Source: Actinomycetales bacterium (GTDB lineage Bacteria > Actinomycetota > Actinomycetes > Actinomycetales > Microbacteriaceae). Taken from it: a DNA stretch of 5,038 bases. The translations under genes were made by a program, and so were the position numbers. Of the stretch, positions 1 through 5,038 are shown one piece after another; within the stretch, counting starts at the first letter, position 1; every line of letters begins with the position of its first letter. The notes beneath the pieces were generated by a model. That model did not search any database. It worked only from the letters and a program-made list of their open reading frames with translations, and had not been told where the DNA came from. The stretch is from the NCBI GenBank assembly GCA_015655255.1, contig JAATFJ010000266.1:1-5038 (forward strand), given 5' to 3'.

Positions 1-942
1 GGTCTCCTCCCTCGGGACGGAGAGATGCAGGTTCCGCACCTCGGCCTGCGCGGGGGCGAGGCGCTCCCCGCGCGTGTGCGACCCGGGAACGGCGCTGATC
101 AGCGCTTGCGTATACGAGTGCTGCGGATCGTGCAGGATCCGATCTGCGGGCCCCTGTTCGACGACGGCGCCGCCGCTCATGACGAGGATCTCATCGGCCA
201 GGTGGGCCACGACGGACAGGTCGTGGCTGATGAGGACAAGCGAGGAGCCGCGCGCTCTCATGCCCTGCAGCAGCGCGAGCACCTGCGCCTGCACCGTGAC
301 GTCCAGCGCCGTCGTCGGCTCGTCCGCGACGATGATCTCTGGTTCGAGGGCAATCGCCGACGCGATAAGAGCGCGCTGGCGCAGACCGCCAGACAGCTGC
401 CCGGAGCGCTGCCGGGCGCGCAACCCCGGCTGCGGGACGCCCACGCTCTCGAGCAGGTCGACCGCCTTCCGGCTGCGGGTGGCGTGGTCCCCCCAGCCAT
501 GCAATCGCAGAGCTTCCTCGATCTCCTTGCCGACGGGCCGCAGCGGATCCAGCGAGGTCAGGGCGTCCTGGAGGATGAAACCGATCCGCGAGCCGCGGAT
601 GCGCCACCAGGAGCGCGAGGACTGCGCGGTCAGATCGCGCGCACCGGACGGCCCGAACACCCCCAGTTCGTCGGCGCGCACGACGGCGTTCTTCCCGGGC
701 AGGCCGACCAGGGTGCGCGCCGTCACCGACTTGCCGGAGCCGGATTCCCCGACGAGGGCGACGCAGCGACCGGCCGAGAGGTCGAAGCCCACATCGCGCA
801 CAACGTCGCGGACGACCCCGTTCTTCTCGAAGCTGACATTGAGGCCGCGCACGCGCAGCCGCAGCGCGCCGTCTTCCCGGGCGCCGTCCGGAGCCCCTCC
901 GGGCTCGGCGCGTGTGAGCGTGGAATCAGCGGTGGGGGCCAT
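1..942 (-). CDS. Peptide-type ABC transporter ATPase, DppD-like, partial (3' end outside window; probably a two-domain fusion)
   Basis: This is the cytoplasmic ATPase that powers the importer encoded just upstream. The frame is open for 314 codons from the ATG at 942 to base 1, with no stop. Visible in order are Walker A GESGSGKS (residues 65-72), Q-loop ILQDALTSLDP (123-133), signature LSGGLRQRA (183-191), Walker B IIVADEPTTALD (203-214) and the switch histidine in ISHD (238-241). All catalytic motifs are intact, and the pattern matches the OppD/DppD family. The start is supported by GGAG at 949-952, six bases upstream, and lies 3 nt after the permease stop. After residue 287 the chain lacks the usual oligopeptide-ATPase tail with its cysteine-rich HPY segment. 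It moves instead into AEVRNLHLSVP (299-309), which resembles the first strand of a second ABC domain, so a DppD-DppF fusion is inferred. The first 25 residues are a low-complexity extension. The substrate cannot be read from the ATPase. Confidence 0.95.
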   Translation of the reverse strand, partial: MAPTADSTLTRAEPGGAPDGAREDGALRLRVRGLNVSFEKNGVVRDVVRDVGFDLSAGRCVALVGESGSGKSVTARTLVGLPGKNAVVRADELGVFGPSGARDLTAQSSRSWWRIRGSRIGFILQDALTSLDPLRPVGKEIEEALRLHGWGDHATRSRKAVDLLESVGVPQPGLRARQRSGQLSGGLRQRALIASAIALEPEIIVADEPTTALDVTVQAQVLALLQGMRARGSSLVLISHDLSVVAHLADEILVMSGGAVVEQGPADRILHDPQHSYTQALISAVPGSHTRGERLAPAQAEVRNLHLSVPREET

Positions 943-945
943 GGG

Positions 946-1821
946 TCACTCCGTTCCCTCCAGGCGGGCCTGGATGTGCTTGCCGACGGTCGTCGCGGAG
1001 ACGGCCAGGACGATGATGGCGAGGCCCGGCAGGAACGTGAGCCAGCCCGCGGACAGCACGTAGGTGCGTCCGGCGTCGAGGAGCGCCCCCCACTCCGATG
1101 AGGGCGGCGCGACGCCCAGCCCCAGGAAGGCGAGGGCGGAGGCCCAGACGATCGTCTGCCCGATGGCCATCGTGAACACGGCGACGAGGGGCCGCATCGC
1201 ATTGGGGAGGATGTGCCGTGCGGTGATCCTCGCGGAGCCGTGGCCGAGGGCGCGGGCCGCCTCCACGTATCCGGAATCGCGTGCGCCGAGAATCTGCCCG
1301 CGTACCATCCTGGCGTATCCGGGCGTCGTGCTGATGCCGATCGCGAGCACCTCCGTCCCTGCGGAGGGCCCGAGGATGGCGACGAACACGAGGGCGAGCA
1401 ACAGGGTGGGGATCGCGAAGGATATCTCGATGACGCGATCCGCCACGGCGCGGGTGAACCGATCGGCGAGCGACGCCAGCGAGCCGAGGAGAACGGCGAG
1501 CACGAGGGCGAGGGCCGCCGCGCCCACGCCGATGAGCAGCGACTCCCTTGTGCCCCAAACGACACTGCTGAACAGATCACGTCCCGCGGCGTCCGTGCCG
1601 AACAGATGGGCGGCGTTCGGCGCCTCGAGGGCCGCGGACAAGTCCTCCGCAGTCGGCGCGAAGGGTGCGATCCACTGCGGGACGACCGCGGAGAGGAGGA
1701 AGAAGGCGAGAGCGAGCAGCGCGAGCACGAGCCCCCAGGGGGCGTTCCGGAGCCGAGCGACCACCGGGGTCCGGGACTCCGGGCGCGATGCGGTGGGCAC
1801 GGCTTCTGCGGCGACGGTCAT
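946..1821 (-). CDS. Peptide-type ABC transporter permease, DppC/OppC-like
   Basis: This is the second membrane subunit of the importer, 291 aa and complete. It shows the family's N-terminal layout: a cytoplasmic lead of about 27 residues, a first membrane segment (about 29-50), then the OppC-type motif HLFGTDAAGRDLFS (72-85). Further hydrophobic segments lie near 95-118, 135-151, 212-236 and 258-278. The EAA coupling loop, which docks on the ATPase, is clear at 185-212 (YVEAARALGHGSARI, then HILPNAMRP), followed by the conserved LGLGVAPPSSEWG (234-246). The ATG at 1821 overlaps the upstream permease stop as ATGA and has GAAGG at 1829-1833 with a 7-base spacer, which fixes the start. Length and motif order are normal for BPD_transp_1 permeases of the DppC class. 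It ends 3 nt before the ATPase start, so the two are almost certainly in one transcript. Specificity (dipeptide, oligopeptide, nickel, opine) is not evident. Confidence 0.96.
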   Translation of the reverse strand: MTVAAEAVPTASRPESRTPVVARLRNAPWGLVLALLALAFFLLSAVVPQWIAPFAPTAEDLSAALEAPNAAHLFGTDAAGRDLFSSVVWGTRESLLIGVGAAALALVLAVLLGSLASLADRFTRAVADRVIEISFAIPTLLLALVFVAILGPSAGTEVLAIGISTTPGYARMVRGQILGARDSGYVEAARALGHGSARITARHILPNAMRPLVAVFTMAIGQTIVWASALAFLGLGVAPPSSEWGALLDAGRTYVLSAGWLTFLPGLAIIVLAVSATTVGKHIQARLEGTE

Positions 1822-2792
1822 TGCGACACCTTCAATCGTGGGTCGAGGACGGTGTAGGCGAGGTCGACGATCACGCCCACCACGACGTAGATGAAGGCCA
1901 CGAGCACGACGATGCCCGTCACGACGGGAAGATCCCGGCTGCTCACCGCGTCGACGAGCACGGAGCCGATGCCCTGACGGCTGAAGACCTGCTCGACCAC
2001 GACGGCACCGGAGATGGTCGAGCCCATCGCCCATCCCGTGAGCGTCACGGCGGGGATGGAGGCGTGCCTCAGCACGTGCCGCAGCCGCACGCCCGTGTCG
2101 CTCATTCCACGCGTGCGGGCGCTGAGCACGAACGGCTGGTCGAGCGCGCGCTCGAACTCCGCGCGGACGGACTGGCCCATGAAGCCGGCCAGCGGGATCG
2201 CGAGCGTCAGGGCGGGCAGGACGACGCTCCCCGGCGTGTTCCCGCCGAGCACGGGGAACCAGTGCAGGTTCAGCGCGAAGACGAGCAGCAGGAGGATCCC
2301 CAACCAGTAGTGCGGAAGACCGGCGGCGACGGTATCGAGGGCGGAGCCGATGCCGCGCACTCCGCGTCCCCGCCCCGCCGTGAGCGTCACCCAGAAGACC
2401 ATGATGATCCAGGCGAACACGATCGCCACGAGAGACAGGTACAGCGTCGAGGCCAGCTGCTCGCCGATGGTCAGCCACACCGGTCGGAAGGTCTGGTACG
2501 AGGTGCCGAGGTCCCCGCGCAGCAGACCGGCGATGTAGGTGAGGTACTGCACGACGAGGGGGTCGTCCAGCCGGAACCGGGCGATGACCGGTGCCAGTTC
2601 CTCCGGGGTGCGCAGCTGCGCCTGTCCGGCCTTCACGTTGAGGATCGCGGTGGCGCGGTCCCCCGGCAGCGCGAGCTGGATCAGGAAGGTCGCGGTCGCG
2701 GCCCCCCACAGCACGACGACGGCGCCGCCGACCGTGGAGAGGATCCGCCGCGACCGCGCGCCGAGCGCCCTACTCGACGACGTAAGCGTCAT
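1818..2792 (-). CDS. Peptide-type ABC transporter permease, DppB/OppB-like
   Basis: This is the first membrane subunit of the importer, 324 aa and complete. It has an N-terminal membrane segment (about 20-42) followed by LALPGDRA, a long extracytoplasmic loop carrying the DppB-type motif LRGDLGTSYQTFRPV (91-105), and further hydrophobic segments near 113-138, 155-178, 189-208, 250-267 and 288-314. The EAA-type ATPase-contact loop is at 222-249 (VLSARTRGMSDTG, then HVLRHASIPAV). The C-terminus, VDLAYTVLDPRLK, is typical of the family. The chosen ATG lies inside the end of the binding-protein gene (23-nt overlap) and is preceded by GGGAGGA at 2803-2809 with a 10-base spacer. Starts further upstream would add about 51 arginine-rich residues, which are just the binding-protein gene read in another frame. 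The stop overlaps the next permease's start by 4 nt. It probably pairs with that permease as a heterodimer. Confidence 0.95.
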   Translation of the reverse strand: MTLTSSSRALGARSRRILSTVGGAVVVLWGAATATFLIQLALPGDRATAILNVKAGQAQLRTPEELAPVIARFRLDDPLVVQYLTYIAGLLRGDLGTSYQTFRPVWLTIGEQLASTLYLSLVAIVFAWIIMVFWVTLTAGRGRGVRGIGSALDTVAAGLPHYWLGILLLLVFALNLHWFPVLGGNTPGSVVLPALTLAIPLAGFMGQSVRAEFERALDQPFVLSARTRGMSDTGVRLRHVLRHASIPAVTLTGWAMGSTISGAVVVEQVFSRQGIGSVLVDAVSSRDLPVVTGIVVLVAFIYVVVGVIVDLAYTVLDPRLKVSQ

Positions 2793-4461
2793 AGAAGTAC
2801 GGTCCTCCCTGGGATGCCTCCTGCGTGATGCCCTGCACCTTGCTCGTGTTGATGGCGAGGTCGCTGATCCGGTCGTACACCCCGAACGCGAGCGCGTGGT
2901 CGGCGATGTACTCCTGCGCCTCCTCGTAGAGGGCGTTCTGCGCATCGGCGTCCGACGTGCTGTTGGCCTCGAGGATGATGCTCGCGAGCTCGTCGTCGTC
3001 GTAGTACGCGCTGTTGTTGTAGTTGAGCGCCTCCTGGGTGCTGGGACGCCAGGTGATGTAGAGGATCCCGGCGTTCACCGCCGTCCAGTACCCCGCGGAC
3101 AGGTCGTACTTGTCCTGGCCGGAATAGGTGCCGGCCCACGTGTCCGCCGGGGCCACGGGGATGAGGTTCACCTTGAAGCCCGTGGCCTTCGCCTGTTCCT
3201 GCAGCGACTGCAGGATGGAGGCGCCGTCCGCGGTGATGATCGTGCCGGAGTTGTAGGGGAACTCCACCTCCAGGGTCTCCCCGTCCTTGGTGCGGTAGCC
3301 GTCGGCGTCGCGTCCGGTCCACCCCTCGGCGTCGAGCAGGTCGTTCGCCGCGTCGATGTCCTGCGTATAGGCGTCCGCGGCCTCTTGGCTGTAGCCGGCC
3401 GTCGCCTGACTGACGGAGCCGTTGCCCTCGTAGGGCAGCACTCCCTGACCGATCGTCTCGACGGCGGACTCCCGGTCGAGGCTGTAGATGAAAGCCTTGC
3501 GCAGGTTCTCGTTGCTGAAGATGCGTCCCTCGGTCGTGTTGAAGGTGATCTGCTGCGGGCGTCCGGGCGTCACGTACTTCTGCAGTTCGTACCCGGCCGC
3601 GTCCAGGGTGTCCCACTCGGATGCGGGGACGTCGTAGATCGCCGCGACCTCTCCCGATTGCAGCGCGGCCACCCGCGTCAGGCCGTCCTCGACGAACTTC
3701 CAGACGATCTCGTCCGCGTAGGCGGGACCGGTGTGCTCCGCCGTGGCCGGCGCGGAGTCGTAGTCCTCGTTCCGCTTCAGCACGACCTGCTCGCCCTTGG
3801 TCCACGACTCGACGTAGAACGCGCCGGAGCCGATCGGCTGCTCGCAGTTCTCCTCCGCCGTACGGTTCTGCAGCGCGTCGGCGGACTGGATGCCGAAGTA
3901 CCCCTGGGTGAGGTTCTGCACGAAGTTCGCGTAGGGCTTGTCGAGTGTGATCTCCAGCGTCGTGTCGTCGATCACCGTCGATGAGGCGTAGTACCCGTAC
4001 AGCCAGACCTGCGCCGTGCTGTTGCTGCTGTCCTCGCCGACCCAGTTGTCGAAGTTCACTTTGACGGCCGCCGCGTCCACGGGGGTCCCGTCGGTGAACT
4101 CGACGCCGCTCTTGAGGTGAATCGTGTACGTCAGGCCGTCCTCGGAGACGTCGTAGCCGTCGGCCAGCCATGGCTGGACGCTGCCGTCATCGTCGAGCGC
4201 GAACAGGCTGTCAAAGATGTTCGCGTCCAGGTAGGCCTGCTCGATCCAGCCGCCGAAGATGCAGGTGGGCTCCTGCTGGTGGGCGTAGACGATCGTGCCG
4301 CCGGAGCGGGGGGTCTCCTCGGCCGCGCTCGTTGCGGTGCCGCTGCCGCAACCGGTGAGGGCGAGCAGCGCGGCGGCGGCCGTCGCCGCGACGACGACGC
4401 GGCTCCATCGTGATCGGATCGTGAGAGTGGTGCTGCCTTTCGGGCGGGCGGGCCGGCGCAC
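2770..4461 (-). CDS. Peptide-type ABC transporter substrate-binding lipoprotein (SBP_bac_5 family)
   Basis: This is the extracytoplasmic solute-binding subunit of the importer. From the GTG at 4461 it is 563 aa, normal for the family. The N-terminus has a basic stretch (RSRWSR, 16-21), a hydrophobic core (22-35) and lipobox LTGC with Cys38, so it should be lipid-anchored. The mature part opens with SGGTIVYAHQQEP and continues with LTYTIHLKSGVEFTDGTPVD (110-129), the hallmark region of SBP_bac_5 proteins. IGSGAF (210-215) and a C-terminus ending YFYDAYVVE also fit. Cys67 (EPTCIFGGW) and Cys206 (ENCEQPIG) are the only clear pair in the N-terminal half and might form a disulfide. The start is uncertain. 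The in-frame options are the ATG at 4545 (591 aa) and the GTG at 4461, neither with a good ribosome site, while a ribosome-site-like GAAAGG at 4436-4441 has no standard start after it. The family call is firm; peptide, opine or metal-chelate substrates are all possible. Confidence 0.93.
   Translation of the reverse strand: MRRPARPKGSTTLTIRSRWSRVVVAATAAAALLALTGCGSGTATSAAEETPRSGGTIVYAHQQEPTCIFGGWIEQAYLDANIFDSLFALDDDGSVQPWLADGYDVSEDGLTYTIHLKSGVEFTDGTPVDAAAVKVNFDNWVGEDSSNSTAQVWLYGYYASSTVIDDTTLEITLDKPYANFVQNLTQGYFGIQSADALQNRTAEENCEQPIGSGAFYVESWTKGEQVVLKRNEDYDSAPATAEHTGPAYADEIVWKFVEDGLTRVAALQSGEVAAIYDVPASEWDTLDAAGYELQKYVTPGRPQQITFNTTEGRIFSNENLRKAFIYSLDRESAVETIGQGVLPYEGNGSVSQATAGYSQEAADAYTQDIDAANDLLDAEGWTGRDADGYRTKDGETLEVEFPYNSGTIITADGASILQSLQEQAKATGFKVNLIPVAPADTWAGTYSGQDKYDLSAGYWTAVNAGILYITWRPSTQEALNYNNSAYYDDDELASIILEANSTSDADAQNALYEEAQEYIADHALAFGVYDRISDLAINTSKVQGITQEASQGGPYFYDAYVVE
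2803..2809 (-). promoter_or_regulatory. Ribosome binding site of the DppB-like permease
   Basis: GGGAGGA on the minus strand sits 10 bases before the ATG at 2792 and lies within the last codons of the binding-protein gene. It decides the permease start over the in-frame upstream alternatives and suggests that ribosomes finishing the binding protein can re-initiate here. Confidence 0.75.
4436..4441 (-). promoter_or_regulatory. Orphan Shine-Dalgarno-like site near the binding-protein start
   Basis: GAAAGG on the minus strand would normally place a start 5-10 bases downstream. At the optimal spacing the binding-protein frame instead reads ACC ACT CTC ACG ATC (4417-4431), with no ATG, GTG or TTG. 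The signal peptide begins exactly here, so this may mark the true or ancestral start. The ACG at 4420-4422 is one base from ATG but has a 13-base spacer. Confidence 0.35.
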
Positions 4462-4514
4462 GGCCGGTGAGGGACACCCGTAGTCAAGCGACAGGGGGAT
4501 CCGGGGTCCCGGCC

Positions 4515-4529
4515 GCGCGTAACACGCGC
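4515..4529. repeat. Short GC-rich inverted repeat, possible operator
   Basis: GCGCGT AAC ACGCGC is a perfect 6-bp inverted repeat with a 3-base spacer, just upstream of the binding-protein gene. It is followed at 4531-4536 by the palindrome CACGTG. The size suits a dimeric transcription-factor site, but in DNA of this GC content such repeats arise by chance fairly often. No regulator gene is in the window to pair with it. Confidence 0.3.
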
Positions 4530-4540
4530 ACACGTGGCGA

Positions 4541-4568
4541 AACATTCGTCACGGGATGGCCCTGTCAG
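4541..4568 (-). promoter_or_regulatory. Weak sigma70-like promoter candidate for the importer operon
   Basis: On the minus strand CTGACA (4563-4568) matches the -35 consensus at five of six positions. A 16-base spacer separates it from AATGTT (4541-4546), which matches the -10 consensus at only three. If used, transcription would begin near 4534, close to the inverted repeat at 4515-4529 and downstream of the ATG at 4545, ruling that codon out as a start. The evidence is weak. Confidence 0.2.
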
Positions 4569-4611
4569 AGGCACTCCTTGTTCATATTGGTCGTCGTTCC
4601 GCATATTCATT

Positions 4612-4647
4612 TGTCGTGAGTCGAGCACTGGCTGTCGGCTCACGACA
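4612..4647. repeat. 36-base imperfect inverted repeat upstream of the importer operon
   Basis: TGTCGTGAG (4612-4620) is exactly mirrored by CTCACGACA (4639-4647). Inside, after one mismatch, CGA (4622-4624) pairs with TCG (4635-4637), leaving a 10-base centre. It lies directly downstream of the terminator of the preceding gene and has no T-tract on either side, so it does not look like a terminator. It could be a regulator binding site or an RNA hairpin. The 9-bp perfect arms are longer than expected by chance in so short a region. Confidence 0.5.
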
Positions 4648-4649
4648 TG

Positions 4650-4690
4650 AAAAGAGCGGCCCCGCGAGGAATCGTCCTCGCGGGGCCGCT
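4650..4690 (-). terminator. Rho-independent terminator of the upstream binding-protein gene
   Basis: Perfect 16-bp arms (4655-4670 and 4675-4690) enclose the 4-base loop ATCG. On the minus strand the hairpin is followed by C and then TTTT (4650-4653). It begins 17 bases after the stop codon at 4708-4710. On the plus strand there is no T-tract after the stem, so it acts in the minus direction. The GC-rich stem with a short T run is the form usual in high-GC bacteria. Confidence 0.88.
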
Positions 4691-4707
4691 GTCGTCGCCG
4701 AGGGAAC

Positions 4708-5038
4708 TCAGCCGAAGTCCTCGACGGTGTCGTAGCCCGCGCCGTTGTACTTCTGTACGACGACCGTGGAGACGGCGGGTGAACCGTCCTCAGTCGTCGT
4801 CACCGAGGTGCCGTCGAGCATGAGCGGCGCCTCGAAGTCCTCGATGGAGCGCAGCGCCTCGAGGAAGCTCTCTCGTGTCGGATCCTCCATCTTCTGGAAC
4901 GCCTGCTCCAGCACGGCGCCCACCTGGTAGCTCCACACGCAGTGCGGGTAGGCGGGAACGTCCTGGTAGTCGGCGTACTCCTTGAGGTCGGAGAGGAACT
5001 GCGCCCCCTCCTCGCTCTCGGCGAATCCGGGCGCGGAA
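4708..5038 (-). CDS. Branched-chain-amino-acid-type (LivK-like) substrate-binding protein, C-terminal part only
   Basis: Only the last 109 residues and the TGA stop are in the window; the start lies beyond 5038. The frame begins SAPGFAESEEGAQF and contains VWSYQVGAVLEQAF, DPTRESFLEALRSIEDFEAP and a tail ending YDTVEDFG. A helix with a tyrosine after the hinge, then an F-x-EAL-x-S-I helix, then a short strand-rich region ending in a variable acidic tail, is the usual finish of Peripla_BP_6/LivK-type proteins, which bind amino acids, amides or aromatic acids for HAAT-type ABC importers. This is a different binding-protein class from the one in the downstream operon, and a terminator separates them, so it is probably the last gene of its own unit. 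A GTG at 4938 could be mistaken for a start, but the frame is open upstream of it and the coding pattern continues. The family call rests on the C-terminus alone. Confidence 0.78.
   Translation of the reverse strand, partial: SAPGFAESEEGAQFLSDLKEYADYQDVPAYPHCVWSYQVGAVLEQAFQKMEDPTRESFLEALRSIEDFEAPLMLDGTSVTTTEDGSPAVSTVVVQKYNGAGYDTVEDFG

Larger units (their letters stand above)
4462..4707. other. Intergenic region between the two transporter loci
   Basis: About 246 bases separate the upstream binding-protein gene from the importer operon. In transcription order it holds the terminator of the upstream gene, a 36-base imperfect inverted repeat, a slightly AT-richer stretch (4575-4615), an AAGGAG sequence at 4574-4579 with no start codon at useful spacing, a weak promoter-like pair and a short GC-rich palindrome. 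I see no tRNA-like or riboswitch-like structure and no believable gene. The promoter of the importer operon should lie here, because a terminator precedes it and the operon's genes are contiguous after it. Confidence 0.7.

Noticed and set aside
25..1101. Long plus-strand open frame of 358 codons
   Set aside because: It lies opposite the ATPase and the end of the DppC-like permease, which carry intact family motifs. Its translation is a low-complexity R/A/D/G-rich chain typical of antisense frames in GC-rich DNA.
1665..2828. Plus-strand open frame of 387 codons
   Set aside because: It is antisense to the two permeases and rich in H, R, D and E with no recognisable domain.
2539..3984. Plus-strand open frame of 481 codons
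   Set aside because: It is antisense to the binding-protein gene; its V/L/R/G-rich translation mirrors third-position GC bias and shows no family motif.
4565..4585. Six-residue minus-strand open frame (MNKECL) as a possible leader peptide
   Set aside because: It has no ribosome site in front, no repeated regulatory codons and no attenuator hairpin after it, so it is most likely chance.
4131..4643. Minus-strand open frame of 170 codons spanning the intergenic region and the start of the binding protein
   Set aside because: Its C-terminal half is the binding-protein gene read in another frame, its N-terminal half has no domain or ribosome site, and it would span the inverted repeats. I considered whether it could supply the binding protein's start through a frameshift, but it carries no signal-peptide-like sequence.
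4612..4647. Inverted repeat considered as a second terminator
   Set aside because: Neither strand has a T-tract after the stem, and a far stronger terminator lies immediately beside it.

Overview
The window is a GC-rich stretch with all genes on the minus strand. The base composition, codon use, tight gene packing and lipoprotein-anchored binding proteins suggest a high-GC actinobacterium, possibly of the Microbacteriaceae type. That placement is an inference from style only; no marker gene is present.

Read in the direction of transcription (right to left), the window opens with the last 109 residues of a binding protein that resembles the LivK/branched-chain-amino-acid class (4708-5038, 5' end outside the window). 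A strong minus-strand hairpin terminator follows (4650-4690). Next is a non-coding gap of about 250 bases holding two inverted repeats and no convincing promoter. Then comes a four-gene peptide/opine/nickel-type ABC importer operon: an SBP_bac_5 lipoprotein (about 2770-4461), a DppB-type permease (1818-2792), a DppC-type permease (946-1821) and a DppD-type ATPase (942 down to base 1, still open at the window edge). The junctions are a 23-nt overlap, a 4-nt ATGA overlap and a 3-nt gap, so the genes are very likely co-transcribed and translationally coupled.

The working model is that the lipoprotein captures an oligopeptide or similar solute outside the membrane, the two permeases form the channel, and the ATPase drives import. 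The first ABC domain is followed directly by what looks like the start of another ABC domain, so the ATPase is probably a fused DppD-DppF protein that would supply both nucleotide-binding sites.

I found no RNA gene, mobile element, CRISPR array or clearly new system. The points worth a second look are the missing start codon where the binding protein's ribosome site and signal peptide predict one, the two inverted repeats upstream of the operon, and the probable ATPase fusion.
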